Made by a program: the position numbers and the translations under genes
NCBI RefSeq assembly: GCF_003696345.1
Contig: NZ_RFLX01000005.1
Coordinates: 112,777-176,776, forward strand
Direction: 5' to 3'
From: Teichococcus wenyumeiae
Lineage (GTDB): Bacteria; Pseudomonadota; Alphaproteobacteria; Acetobacterales; Acetobacteraceae
Length of the DNA: 64,000 bases
The notes under the pieces: generated by a model
The model's database searches: none
What the model was told of the DNA's origin: nothing
What the model saw: the letters and a program-made list of their open reading frames with translations, nothing else
In this document: piece after piece, positions 38,759-49,643 of the stretch
Layout: every line of letters starts with the position of its first letter
Numbering within the stretch: the first letter of the stretch is position 1

Positions 38759-39682
38759 ATGGCCCTGCCCCTTGCCGCGGGGGCCGATGCCTTCGCCGCC
38801 ACTTTCGGCATGCTCGGCCTCGGCGCCCTGCTGCGCCGCACCCTGCTGCCGGACGATGCTGTCTGGGCCGGGCTGGAGAAGCTGGTCTTCTTCGTGCTGC
38901 TGCCGGCGCTGCTGGTCAGCGCCATCGGCACGCTGGACCTGGCCAACCTGCCGCTGGGCGGCATGGCGGTGGTGATCTGGGGCACGCTGGCCCTGGGCAC
39001 GGCCGGCAGCATCGCCCTGGCGCGGGCGCTGGGGCATGGCCACGCGGCCATGACCTCGGTGCTGCAGGGCGGCATCCGCTACAACAACCTGCTGGCCTTC
39101 GCCACCGCGGGCGCGGTGCTGGGGCCGCCGGGCATCGCCATGGGCGGCATCGCCACCGGGCTGATCGTGCCCTTCGTGCAGGTGGTGATCACCGTGGCGC
39201 TGACGCTGGGGCGCGCCACCAGGCCCAGCCCGCTGCGCCTGCTGCGGCAGATCGCGCTGAACCCGCTGCTGCTGGCCTGCCTGGCCGGTTTCGCGCTGGC
39301 GCTGGCCGGCGGGGTGCCGCCGGGGGCCTCGGGCCTGCTGCGCGGGCTGTCGCAGGCCAGCCTTGCCACCGGGCTGCTCTGCGTCGGCGCGGCGCTGACG
39401 CCGGGGGCGATGGCCGACCGCATGCCCACCCAGGCGCTGACCGCCGGCTTCAAGCTGCTGCTGATGCCGGCCATCGCCATGGGGCTGGCGGCGCTGACGG
39501 GGCTGGAGCCGCTGGCGGCGGCCACCGCCATCCTCTTCATGGCGCAGCCCACCGCCTCCACCGCCTATGTGCAGGCGCGCGCCATGGGGGGCGACGCGCC
39601 GCTGATGGCGGCGATCATCACCGGCCAGCATGTGGCGGCGCTCGCCACCCTCTTCTTCTGGGCCATGCTGCTGGCCGGCTGA
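38759..39682 (+). CDS. AEC family transporter
   Basis: Membrane protein of 307 residues of the auxin efflux carrier family, with about ten helices in two halves. Visible marks are LEKLVFFVLLPALLVSAIG, QGGIRYNNLLAF and the C-terminal MAQPTASTAYVQARAMGGD. Bacterial members export or import small organic acids; the substrate is unknown. It begins four bases after the kinase stop. Confidence 0.87.
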   Translation: MALPLAAGADAFAATFGMLGLGALLRRTLLPDDAVWAGLEKLVFFVLLPALLVSAIGTLDLANLPLGGMAVVIWGTLALGTAGSIALARALGHGHAAMTSVLQGGIRYNNLLAFATAGAVLGPPGIAMGGIATGLIVPFVQVVITVALTLGRATRPSPLRLLRQIALNPLLLACLAGFALALAGGVPPGASGLLRGLSQASLATGLLCVGAALTPGAMADRMPTQALTAGFKLLLMPAIAMGLAALTGLEPLAAATAILFMAQPTASTAYVQARAMGGDAPLMAAIITGQHVAALATLFFWAMLLAG

Positions 39683-39692
39683 GGCGGCGCGC

Positions 39693-40628
39693 TCAGCCCA
39701 GGCAGGCGCCCAGCCAGCGCAGGATGCGTGCCAGGACCTCCTGGTTGTTGTTGTCCATCATCGGCATGTGGCTGTTGCCGTGGATGCCCTGCGCCGGCAG
39801 GTCCAGCCAGTCCGCCCGGCCGCCCTGCCCCGCCAGGGCCTCGGCGAAATCGGCGCAGCGGCGGGACACGCCGCGCCAATGCGCCGAATGCTCGCGGTAG
39901 TCGCCCATCACCATCAGGGTCGGGATGTCGCGCAGGGCGGCGGGGTCGGCGAAGCCGGTCGGCTCCACCGCCACCATGGCGCGCACCAGCCCCGGTGCCG
40001 CCGCGGCGGCGCGGAAGGCGGGTTCGCCGCCCTGGCTGTGGCAGAGCAGGATGCAGGGGCCGATACGCCGCAGCACCGCGCCCAGCGCCGCCGCCGCCGC
40101 ATCCCCCAGCGTGGTCCAGCGCGGCACGAAGCCGCGCGCGAAGGCCTCCAGCGCCGCCACGGGAAAGCGCTGGCCGGGAAAGGCCCGCCGCTGGCCACCG
40201 GCATCGACCTCGCCGAAGCGGAAGCGGGTCCAGCTTTCCTCGACCGTGCGCAGGATCGGCTCGCCGGGCCAGAGTCCGGGCACCGGGCACCAGCCGGCCC
40301 GGCCGCGCTCGGTGTTATCCACCACATGCACTTCCAGCCCGGCGGCCAGCAGCCCGTGCAGCCAGCCGGGGCGCCCGTCGGGCGTGGTTTCCCACATGGC
40401 GCCGGACATGCCGCCGCCATGCAGCAGCACGATCGGCGGCAGCCGGGACCGCGTGGCGGGGGTGAAATACTGCACATAGGCATGCTCGATCGCGAGCGCG
40501 CCGTTGGGGTCGTGCCGGTAGGTCGTGGTGCTGGTGAATTGCAGCTCCCGCACCGGCTCGCCGCTGATCTCCACCACCCGCCCGCCGGCGGTATAGGAGC
40601 CGAAATCCGCGAGCCGGAATTCCGGCAT
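39693..40628 (-). CDS. Alpha/beta fold hydrolase (esterase-like)
   Basis: Protein of 311 residues. The oxyanion segment is LLHGGGMSGAMWET and the nucleophile elbow is CHSQGG, with Cys in place of the usual first Gly. A late Asp (MVMGDYREH) and His (GIHGNSHMPM) would complete the triad. AAGGAGG eight bases before the ATG at 40628 fixes the start. It lies 19 bases downstream of a Bug receptor gene and is probably co-transcribed with it, which suggests that it acts on an imported ester or lactone; that is inference. Confidence 0.85.
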   Translation of the reverse strand: MPEFRLADFGSYTAGGRVVEISGEPVRELQFTSTTTYRHDPNGALAIEHAYVQYFTPATRSRLPPIVLLHGGGMSGAMWETTPDGRPGWLHGLLAAGLEVHVVDNTERGRAGWCPVPGLWPGEPILRTVEESWTRFRFGEVDAGGQRRAFPGQRFPVAALEAFARGFVPRWTTLGDAAAAALGAVLRRIGPCILLCHSQGGEPAFRAAAAAPGLVRAMVAVEPTGFADPAALRDIPTLMVMGDYREHSAHWRGVSRRCADFAEALAGQGGRADWLDLPAQGIHGNSHMPMMDNNNQEVLARILRWLGACLG

Positions 40629-40647
40629 GGCCACCGCCTCCTTCCGT

Positions 40648-41625
40648 TCAGTCGGCGACAATGTTGCGCTCTTTGATGATGGCGCCCCACTTCACCACGT
40701 CGCCGGCAATGAAGCCGCCGAGCCTATCGCGGCCGCCGCCGATCACATCGACCCCCAGTTCCTTCATGCGCGCGGCGACGGCGGGGTCGTGCAGCGCGGC
40801 GTCGAAGGCCGCGTTCAGCTTCCGCAGCACTTCCTCCGGCGTGCCGGCGGGGGCGAAGACGCCGAACCAGGGCGTCACCACCAGGTCGGGGATGCCGGCC
40901 TCGGCCGAGGTCGGGATCTCGGGCGCCGCGGCCGAGCGCGCGGTCTGCGCCACCAGCAGCGGGCGGAGCTGGCCGGTTTTGATGTTCGGCAGTGCTGCGG
41001 GCAGGTTGTCAAAGTAGAGCTGCACGCGGTTGGCCAGCAGATCCGCCGTCACCTGCCCGGCGCCGCGATAGGGCACATGCGTGACCTCGATCCCCGCCAG
41101 CTGGTTCAGCAGCTCGCTGGCCAGATGCGGGGAGGAGCCGACGCCGGAGGAGGCGTAGTTGATCGACTGCTTCTTCGCCAGCGCGACAAATTCGGCAAAG
41201 GTCTTCACCGGCAGCGCCGCCGGCACCACCATCACGCTCGGCACCGTGCCGATCATGACCACCGGCGCGAAGTCGCGCTGAATGTCATAGGCCGGTTTGG
41301 CGTAGAGGCTGCCGGCGGTGGAGCAGGAAAAGGCGCAGACCAGCAGCGTATAGCCATCGGCCGGGGCGCGGGCGACCATCTGGCCGCCGATATTGCCGCC
41401 GGCGCCGGCGCGGTTGTCCAGCACGAAGGGCTGTTCCAGTTGCCGGCCGACCTGGTCGGTCAGCAGCCGCGCCAGGATGTCGGGCGTGCCGCCGGCGGCA
41501 TAGGGCACCACCAGCGTCACCGGCCGGTTGGGGAAGTTCTGCGCCTGCGCCGGCTGCGCGAGCCCCGCCACCGCCAGCAGCCCGGCCAGCAGCCTGCCAA
41601 GGCGTGAGATGCGCGATCTGGACAT
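40648..41625 (-). CDS. Bug family tripartite tricarboxylate receptor (TctC-like)
   Basis: Periplasmic receptor of 325 residues. The signal peptide ends AQPAQAQ. The family core includes FPNRPVTLVVPYAAGGTPDILARL, RAGAGGNIGGQMVARAPADGYT and VTHVPYRGAG. Bug proteins bind carboxylates or amino acids; here no TctAB permease is adjacent. GGGGAAG before the ATG at 41625 supports the start. Divergent from a LysR gene that likely regulates it. Confidence 0.92.
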   Translation of the reverse strand: MSRSRISRLGRLLAGLLAVAGLAQPAQAQNFPNRPVTLVVPYAAGGTPDILARLLTDQVGRQLEQPFVLDNRAGAGGNIGGQMVARAPADGYTLLVCAFSCSTAGSLYAKPAYDIQRDFAPVVMIGTVPSVMVVPAALPVKTFAEFVALAKKQSINYASSGVGSSPHLASELLNQLAGIEVTHVPYRGAGQVTADLLANRVQLYFDNLPAALPNIKTGQLRPLLVAQTARSAAAPEIPTSAEAGIPDLVVTPWFGVFAPAGTPEEVLRKLNAAFDAALHDPAVAARMKELGVDVIGGGRDRLGGFIAGDVVKWGAIIKERNIVAD

Positions 41626-41708
41626 GGTTCTTCCCCTTTGCGCCTCGCCCGGCGCCGTGATGGCCAGCTTGTCCGGCTGGAGCAGAGCTACCGAAAGGCG
41701 GAGCGATT

Positions 41709-41725
41709 GAAAAATAGGATTTCTC
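41709..41725. promoter_or_regulatory. Possible LysR operator
   Basis: An imperfect inverted repeat, GAAAAAT-AGG-ATTTCTC, lies in the 123-base gap between the divergent Bug and LysR genes. It is the only AT-rich part of the gap, as expected for a shared promoter and operator. Confidence 0.35.
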
Positions 41726-41748
41726 ACCCTCCGTGATAGGCTGCGCTT

Positions 41749-42666
41749 ATGTCACTGCCTCCCATCTCGCTCCGGCAGCTCCGCGCCTTCGCGGCGGTCG
41801 CCCGGCTTGGCAGCTTCCGCCGCGCCGCCGAGGAGCTGAACCTGTCCCAGCCCGCGCTCAGCCAGGCGGTGCGGCTGCTGGAGACCGAGACCGGCGCCGT
41901 GCTGCTGGAGCGGAACACCCGTGGCGTGACCGTCACCGAGGCCGGGCGGCGGATGCTCTCCACCTGCGAGAGCATGCTGCAATCGCTGGAATTCACCGTG
42001 GCCTCCCTGCGCCGCAACGGGGCGGAGGAAGCGGCGCGGCTGCGCATCGCCGCCCTGCCCTCCATCGCGCGGCAGATCGTGGTGCCGGCCTATCGCCACT
42101 TCCGCGCCGGCAGCGCCGCGGCGGCGCTCTTCATCCGCGATGCGGTGGGGGAGGAGGTGATCCGCATGATCCGCGCCGGCGAGGTCGATTTCGGCCTGAC
42201 CACCCCGCCGCGCCAGGGCGCCGAGTTGATCGTGCATCCGCTGCTGCGCTCCCCCATGCGGGTGGTGGTGGCGCCGGGCCATCCTTTCGCCGCCACCGGC
42301 GCGACCTGGCGGGAACTGGCGGAAGAGCGCTTCATTTTCGTCGGCCGCAGCTCCGCCACCTATGAGATCACGGCTTCCGCCTTTCGCGCCGCCGGGCGCT
42401 TACCACGCCATTTCATCGAGACCCAGACCGCCGAGACCGCCGCCTGTATGGCGGCCGAGGGCATCGGCGTGACGGTGCTGCATGCCCGCAACCTGGATGA
42501 GATGGCGCATTACGGCTTCGCCCAGGCGCCGGTGCGGGCGCCGGAATGCGCGCTGGAGATCGCCCTGATCCGCCCGGTGGGACGGGCTCTGGCGCCGGCC
42601 TCTCTCGCCTTCTGGGAATTCCTGGCGCAGCGGAGCGCACCGGAAGCGCCCCCCGCGCATCCCTGA
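41749..42666 (+). CDS. LysR family transcriptional regulator
   Basis: Regulator of 305 residues with an N-terminal winged helix-turn-helix (ISLRQLRAFAAVARLGSFRR, then ELNLSQPALSQAVRLLE) and a C-terminal periplasmic-binding-protein-like effector domain. It is divergent from a Bug receptor/esterase pair and upstream of a second Bug receptor, so it probably controls uptake of the carboxylate they handle. Confidence 0.92.
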   Translation: MSLPPISLRQLRAFAAVARLGSFRRAAEELNLSQPALSQAVRLLETETGAVLLERNTRGVTVTEAGRRMLSTCESMLQSLEFTVASLRRNGAEEAARLRIAALPSIARQIVVPAYRHFRAGSAAAALFIRDAVGEEVIRMIRAGEVDFGLTTPPRQGAELIVHPLLRSPMRVVVAPGHPFAATGATWRELAEERFIFVGRSSATYEITASAFRAAGRLPRHFIETQTAETAACMAAEGIGVTVLHARNLDEMAHYGFAQAPVRAPECALEIALIRPVGRALAPASLAFWEFLAQRSAPEAPPAHP

Positions 42667-42770
42667 GTCCCGCCGCGCTCTGGCACGCTGGCGCGACGCC
42701 CCGGCGCGCCGCATGATGCGCGCCCAGCGCATGCCGCAGGGCGCATGCCATCCAGAGAAGGTATCCGGTG

Positions 42771-43751
42771 ATGTTGGGACGGCGCGACCTCGCCCGTGGT
42801 CTGGTTTCGGTGGCGCTCGCGGGCGCCAGCGGCGCCGCGGTGGCGCAGGGCGCATCCTGGCCGGACCACCCGCCGCGCTGGGTCGTCGGCTACCCGCCCG
42901 GCGGCCCCAGCGACACCTTCGCCCGGCTGATCGCCAGCTTCATGGGCCCGCGGCTCGGCTTCAACATGGTGGTGGAGAACCGCCCCGGCGGCGGCGCCGT
43001 GCTGGCCAGCGAGACCGTCGCCCGCAGCATGCCCGATGGCTACACGCTGCTGCATACCGACAACGGCAACCTCGTCTACAACCCCGCGCTCTACGGCAAG
43101 CTGCCCTACGACCCGGACCGGGACCTGACCGGCGTCGGCTTCATCGGCCGCTTCCCGCTCTTCCTGGTGGTGCGGCCGGACAGCCCGGTGAAGACCCTGG
43201 CGGATTACATCGCGGCCTCGAAGCAGCGGGCGCCCACCTATGGCTCCCCCGCCGTCGCCTCCCCGCATCATCTGGCCATGGAGATGCTGAAGCGCCGCGC
43301 CGGCTTCGAGGCGACGCATGTGCCCTACCGCGGCGGCCCGGCGGCCATGCAGGACCTGATGTCCGGCACGGTGGAGAGCGTGCTGATCGACTGCGCCACC
43401 GGCATCCCCTTCCTGCGCGATGGCAAGGCGCGCGGCCTGGTGGTGCTCTCCGAGGCCCGCTCCGCGCAGGCGCCGGACGTGCCTACGGCGGCGGAACTCG
43501 GCATCGCCGATGCGGTGGCTTTCGGCTGGCAGGCCATGCATGCCCCCACCGGCACGCCCGAGGCCGCCATCGCCCGCCTGAACACCGAGCTGAACGCCGC
43601 CATGGCCGCGCCGGAAATGCTGGCCCGCGTGGCCGGGCTCGGCATCGAGACGGCACCCTGGACGCCCGCGCAGCTCAACAGCTTCGTGGCCACCGAGAAT
43701 ACCCAGTGGCGCCCCCTGATCCGCGAGCTGGGCATCCGGCTGGATAGCTGA
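42771..43751 (+). CDS. Bug family tripartite tricarboxylate receptor (TctC-like)
   Basis: Second Bug receptor of the locus, 326 residues. Signal peptide MLGRRDLARGLVSVALAGAS ending AVAQ with a pair of arginines. The core has RWVVGYPPGGPSDTFARLI, RPGGGAVLASETVARSMPDG and THVPYRGG. The frame could start with GTG at 42768 instead of ATG at 42771; GAAGG at 42757-42761 fits both. It follows the LysR gene by 104 bases. No permease genes are present. Confidence 0.92.
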   Translation: MLGRRDLARGLVSVALAGASGAAVAQGASWPDHPPRWVVGYPPGGPSDTFARLIASFMGPRLGFNMVVENRPGGGAVLASETVARSMPDGYTLLHTDNGNLVYNPALYGKLPYDPDRDLTGVGFIGRFPLFLVVRPDSPVKTLADYIAASKQRAPTYGSPAVASPHHLAMEMLKRRAGFEATHVPYRGGPAAMQDLMSGTVESVLIDCATGIPFLRDGKARGLVVLSEARSAQAPDVPTAAELGIADAVAFGWQAMHAPTGTPEAAIARLNTELNAAMAAPEMLARVAGLGIETAPWTPAQLNSFVATENTQWRPLIRELGIRLDS

Positions 43752-43759
43752 GCGCCGCC

Positions 43760-44692
43760 ATGTTCGGCTTCCGGCGCCGCAGGCGGCCCGCCTTCGGCTT
43801 CGCCCGCGTCGCGGCCTGGAACACCAAGGTGCTGGGCGCCGTGCTGGCGCGGCAATGCTACGAGGCCGGCCTCGCCGGCCCCGACATCCCGCTGCCGGCC
43901 GAGCCGGAACATATCGGCCTCGCCGGCTGCCTCTGCCGCCAGGCGGATCTCGAATCCCCCTGGCTGCACCACTGGTGCGGCGCGCTGGGCATGGTGCCCT
44001 TCTACCACCGCAAGGTCTGGGAAATGGCCTTCGTGGCCCAGGCCATCTGGGAAGCCGGGCTGCTGGCGCCCGGCAGGCGCGCGCTCGGCTTCGCCGTGGG
44101 GCGGGAAGCCCTGCCCGGCTTCCTGGCCGCGCGCGGGCTGGAGGTGCTGGCCACCGATCTCGACCCCGCCGACCCCCGCGCCGCCCGCTGGATCGGCACC
44201 GGCCAGCACGCCCCGCCGCCCGCCCTGCCCTTCCGCGCCGTGGACATGACGCGCATCCCGCGCGACCTGCACGGGCAGTTCGACCTGGTCTGGTCCGCCT
44301 GCGCCCTGGAACACCTGGGCAGCCTGCGCGCGGGCGAAAACTTCATTCTGGAAGCCATGCGCTGCCTGAAGCCCGGCGGCATCGCCATCCACACCACGGA
44401 ATTCGACCTGGACGCCGATGGCCCGCCCCTCTCGCGCGGCGGCACCGTGCTGTTCCAGGCACGGCATATCGAAAAGCTGGGCCGCCGGCTGGCCAGCGCC
44501 GGGCACCGCATGCGGCCGGTGGATTTCGACCCCGGCGCCGGGTTGCTGGACCAGTTCATCGACCAGCCGCCCTATGGCGCGGCGGCCGACCGCTGGCCGC
44601 TCTCCCAGCCGGCGGAAACGCCGCATCTGCGGGCGCTGGTGGAAGACCGCGTCGCCACCTCGATCGGACTGATCATCGAGGCGAAGCACTGA
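43760..44692 (+). CDS. SAM-dependent methyltransferase, class I fold
   Basis: Protein of 310 residues with a Rossmann-type methyltransferase domain: RRALGFAVGREALPGFLAAR (motif I region), VLATDLDP, FDLVWSACALEHLGSL and LKPGGIAIHTTEF. Such proteins often occur with glycosylation or surface-polymer genes, but none is nearby here; the substrate is unknown. It begins eight bases after the Bug receptor stop, so it may be read from the same transcript. Confidence 0.82.
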   Translation: MFGFRRRRRPAFGFARVAAWNTKVLGAVLARQCYEAGLAGPDIPLPAEPEHIGLAGCLCRQADLESPWLHHWCGALGMVPFYHRKVWEMAFVAQAIWEAGLLAPGRRALGFAVGREALPGFLAARGLEVLATDLDPADPRAARWIGTGQHAPPPALPFRAVDMTRIPRDLHGQFDLVWSACALEHLGSLRAGENFILEAMRCLKPGGIAIHTTEFDLDADGPPLSRGGTVLFQARHIEKLGRRLASAGHRMRPVDFDPGAGLLDQFIDQPPYGAAADRWPLSQPAETPHLRALVEDRVATSIGLIIEAKH

Positions 44693-44698
44693 AGGGTT

Positions 44699-44781
44699 TG
44701 CGGACGGCGGGATTCGAACCCGCACTCCCCTGAGGGAACCAGATTTTAAGTCTGCTGCGTCTACCGTTCCGCCACGTCCGC
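44699..44781 (-). tRNA. tRNA-Leu (anticodon UAA)
   Basis: The minus strand folds as a class II tRNA of 83 bases. The acceptor stem GCGGACG (44775-44781) pairs with CGTCCGC (44700-44706). The anticodon loop reads CTTAAAA, giving UAA, and a T-arm with GGTTCGAATCCC and a long variable arm are visible, as in tRNA-Leu. The 3' CCA is not encoded. Confidence 0.95.
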
Positions 44782-44814
44782 ATCTGGTGGAAAGGGTTCT
44801 GCCATAAGCCGGGC

Positions 44815-45085
44815 CTGGGCCAAAGGGGCTCCGCCCCTCTGGACGCCCCGCCGCGGTGGAAAGTCCACCCCGGGCCCCGCTGCCAGTTTCAGATTGGGGC
44901 CTGAAGGGCGCTGCGCGGTGCCAGCCGCCAGCAATGAGAATCTGAAGGCCACGCAGGCTGAGGACGCAGTCGCCGGAGGTCATGGACCTCCGGCGCGACC
45001 ACCGTGCCGCAAGGAAAAACTGATGGCGGGGTCTGGGGTGACACTGTCACCCCAGCGGGGGTCCAGGGGGCGGCGCCCCCTGGCG
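44815..45085. repeat. Intergenic repeat element, type A, full copy in opposite orientation
   Basis: Fills the 306-base gap between tRNA-Leu and the chvG stop. Its length (about 269 bp) matches the copies at 31.2 and 62.3 kb. From left: AGGGGC hairpin 44824-44838, GGTGGA hairpin 44855-44869, centre with an 11-bp stem CGCCGGAGGTC at 44971-44995, then CTGGGGTGACA hairpin 45033-45055 and CCAGGGGGC hairpin 45063-45083. Read on the minus strand it aligns with the full plus-strand copies. The last hairpin ends five bases from the chvG stop. Confidence 0.8.
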
Positions 45086-45087
45086 CT

Positions 45088-46779
45088 TCACCCCACCGGC
45101 AGCCGCACCACGAAGCGCGCGCCGATCACCTTGCCATTCTCGTCCCGCCGGTTCTCGGCGCTGATGCGCCCGCCCAGGCCCTCGACGATCTGCCGGCTGA
45201 TGGACAGGCCCAGGCCGGAATGCTGGCCGAAGCTCTCGCCGGTCGGGCGCTCGGTGTAGAAGCGGTCGAAGATGCCTTCCAGCTTGGCCTCGGGGATGCC
45301 GGGGCCTTCGTCCTCGATGGTGAATTCCATCATGGCGCCGGTCTGCCGGGCGCGGACCCAGACGGTGCCGAGCTTGGGCGAGAAGCTGACCGCATTGCCC
45401 AGCAGGTTGCGGAAGACCTGCACCAGCCGCCCTTCCACGCCGCGCACCACCAGGGGCACGGGCGCGGCGTCGAGCACCATCACCGGGTCCTCGTCCTCGT
45501 CGCGGGTGGTGTTGTGCAGTTCCACCAGGGCTGAGAGGATCGGCGCCACGTCCACCGGCTCCGACACCGTGCGGGAGAGTTCGGCATCGACGCGCGACGA
45601 ATCGGCGATGTCGCCGATCAAGCGGTCCATCCGGACCGCGTCCTCCGCGATGATGGACAGCAGGCGCTTCTGCTGGTCCGGCTTTTCCACGCGCAGCAGG
45701 GTTTCCAGCGCGGAGCGCACGCTGGTCAGCGGGTTGCGTAGCTCATGCGCCACGTCGGCGGCAAAGCGTTCGTTCTGGTCGATGCGGGCCCAGAGCGCGG
45801 TGGCGGAGGATTGCAGGTCCCGCGCCAGGATGCCGATCTCGTCCGTGCGGGCCAGCAGCGCGGTGGGGACGGAACCGGCGCGGCCCTTGCCCTGCCGCAT
45901 GGCGGCGGCGGCGCCGGCCAGCGCCAGGATGGGCGAGGCGATGGTGCGCGAGAGATAGAGCGAGGCCGCCACCGTCAGCAGCAGCGCCAGGACGAACAGG
46001 CCCAGCACGGAGGTGCGGATTTCCAGCAGGCGCTGGTCCACTTCCCGCGCCTCGCGCGTCAGCAGCACGATGCCGATGCTCTGGCTGCCGCGCCGCGCGG
46101 GCTCGGCCACCGAGACCAGCAGCCGGCCTTCCTTGGTGCGGCGGATATAGGGGCGGACGCCGCCTTCGAGGGCGAGGCGCAGTTCCTCCCGCCGGTCCGG
46201 GCCCAGTTCGGGCTGCCAATCGAAGGAAGGAGCGTCGGGCGCCACGTCCACATAGATGTCGCCGTTGCGGCGGGCGCCGAAGAGCGAGCGCGGCAGGATG
46301 GTCAGCAGCCGGTCGTAGAAGCGCCCCACCCCGCCGGCCAGCAGCCCGCGCGTCTCGGGCGGCGTCAGGGGCTCGGTGATGATGGCGCCGCCCTGGCCTT
46401 CCCGCACGCGGCTGTCGGCCACCAGCAGGCCGGAGGTGTCGAAGAGTTTGGCCTGCGTATTGGCGGAAGGCTCCACCAGGCGGCGCAGCAGCGGGCGGGC
46501 GGTGTCGGGCACCAGCACGGCGCGGTCGTCCTGCAACCGCACGGCGGCCTCGGCGATGCCGGCGGCATAGATGCGGGCCTGGGTGCGCAGGCTTTCCACC
46601 TCCGCCGCCAGCAACCCGGTCTGGTACTGGTCGAGGTAGAGCAGGGAGGCCGCCAGCAGCGCCGGCGCCACCATGTTGACCAGCAGGATGCGGCGCAGCA
46701 GCGGCGAGACGCGCCGCCGCCCCTCCCGCAAGGGGCGGAGCTGCGGCAGGGCTGCGGGGGCGCCGCTGGCGTCGGGCAT
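45088..46779 (-). CDS. chvG: Sensor histidine kinase ChvG
   Basis: Membrane histidine kinase of 563 residues. It has a membrane helix (about 31-48), a periplasmic sensor domain (about 50-260), a second helix (about 262-282), a HAMP domain, the phosphorylated His in DVAHELRNPLTSVRS and ATPase motifs EDEGPGIP and SGLGLSISRQ. Orthologues (ExoS/ChvG) respond to acid and envelope stress. It is downstream of chvI with a seven-base gap. The synteny with pckA is a hallmark of alphaproteobacteria. Confidence 0.93.
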   Translation of the reverse strand: MPDASGAPAALPQLRPLREGRRRVSPLLRRILLVNMVAPALLAASLLYLDQYQTGLLAAEVESLRTQARIYAAGIAEAAVRLQDDRAVLVPDTARPLLRRLVEPSANTQAKLFDTSGLLVADSRVREGQGGAIITEPLTPPETRGLLAGGVGRFYDRLLTILPRSLFGARRNGDIYVDVAPDAPSFDWQPELGPDRREELRLALEGGVRPYIRRTKEGRLLVSVAEPARRGSQSIGIVLLTREAREVDQRLLEIRTSVLGLFVLALLLTVAASLYLSRTIASPILALAGAAAAMRQGKGRAGSVPTALLARTDEIGILARDLQSSATALWARIDQNERFAADVAHELRNPLTSVRSALETLLRVEKPDQQKRLLSIIAEDAVRMDRLIGDIADSSRVDAELSRTVSEPVDVAPILSALVELHNTTRDEDEDPVMVLDAAPVPLVVRGVEGRLVQVFRNLLGNAVSFSPKLGTVWVRARQTGAMMEFTIEDEGPGIPEAKLEGIFDRFYTERPTGESFGQHSGLGLSISRQIVEGLGGRISAENRRDENGKVIGARFVVRLPVG

Positions 46780-46786
46780 GGGGTCC

Positions 46787-47488
<702 letters not shown>

Positions 47489-47805
47489 CGTTCCCCCAAG
47501 AGAATGTGATCGTCAGGGCATCCGGGGCTCCTGCAGGCCGATATGGGGGCCGATTGTGGCGCAAGCCGGGCCGGATGCTGGATACAACGCGGCATAAGGC
47601 AGTTTGGCGCGCGACGGAACCGCGCATGCCGCGTAAGTTGTCGTATGATATGACCTCAACACATACGTTGACGCGGTTCATGCCGCCGCCCTAGCGTCCC
47701 GCCAGATGTCGTCCAGGTGAGAGATGGATTCGACCTCAACCCTGTGGCTACTGCCCCGGCGGACCCCCGCCGGAGGATAAGCGCCTTACGGAGAACGTCG
47801 CGCCT
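47489..47805. promoter_or_regulatory. chvI-pckA divergent control region
   Basis: No gene is seen in these 317 bases. An AT-richer core at 47633-47672 contains an imperfect inverted repeat, GTCGTAT-G-ATATGAC, at 47640-47654, with promoter-like TTGTCG and TTGACG on the plus strand and TTGAGG on the minus strand. A 7-bp stem CCGGCGG/CCGCCGG at 47756-47773 lies in the pckA leader. ChvI is the obvious candidate to bind here, but I know no binding site that fits exactly. Confidence 0.45.
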
Positions 47806-49404
<1,599 letters not shown>

Positions 49405-49406
49405 CA

Positions 49407-49475
49407 AGGCCGGGGGCCCTGCCCCCGGACCCCACTGGGGTGGCGGTGCCACCCCAGGCCCCGCCACCCGTTCAG
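49407..49475. repeat. Intergenic repeat element, single end module
   Basis: Directly after the pckA stop are hairpins at 49410-49428 (CCGGGGGC, loop CCT) and 49436-49456 (TGGGGTGGC, loop GGT), then CCCCGCCACCCGTTCAGC, which resembles the module end CCCCGCCATCAGTTTTGGC of type A copies. No centre or second end is present. Probably acts as the pckA terminator. Confidence 0.6.
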
Positions 49476-49643
49476 CCCGGGTGGTGACAGGATGCCGCCG
49501 GCCGCCACGCGCCGGGGCCAAGGCTGCCTCTGGTAAAATCCGACAGCTTCACCCGGCAGCCCCGGCGTGGCTGGAACGTTGAATGGCATGGCCCATCTGA
49601 AGGACATGCCTGTGACCTTCCTCTTCCGCCGGGGGATTTCCTG

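Noticed and set aside
39693..40628. Cys-His-Ser-Gln-Gly elbow as an inactivating change
   Set aside because: The nucleophile Ser is present; variation at the first Gly of the elbow is tolerated in the fold, so there is no case for a pseudoenzyme.
44815..45085. CRISPR-like array, because several hairpins repeat
   Set aside because: The units are not direct repeats with equal spacers; they are distinct hairpins of a dispersed element found elsewhere in the window.
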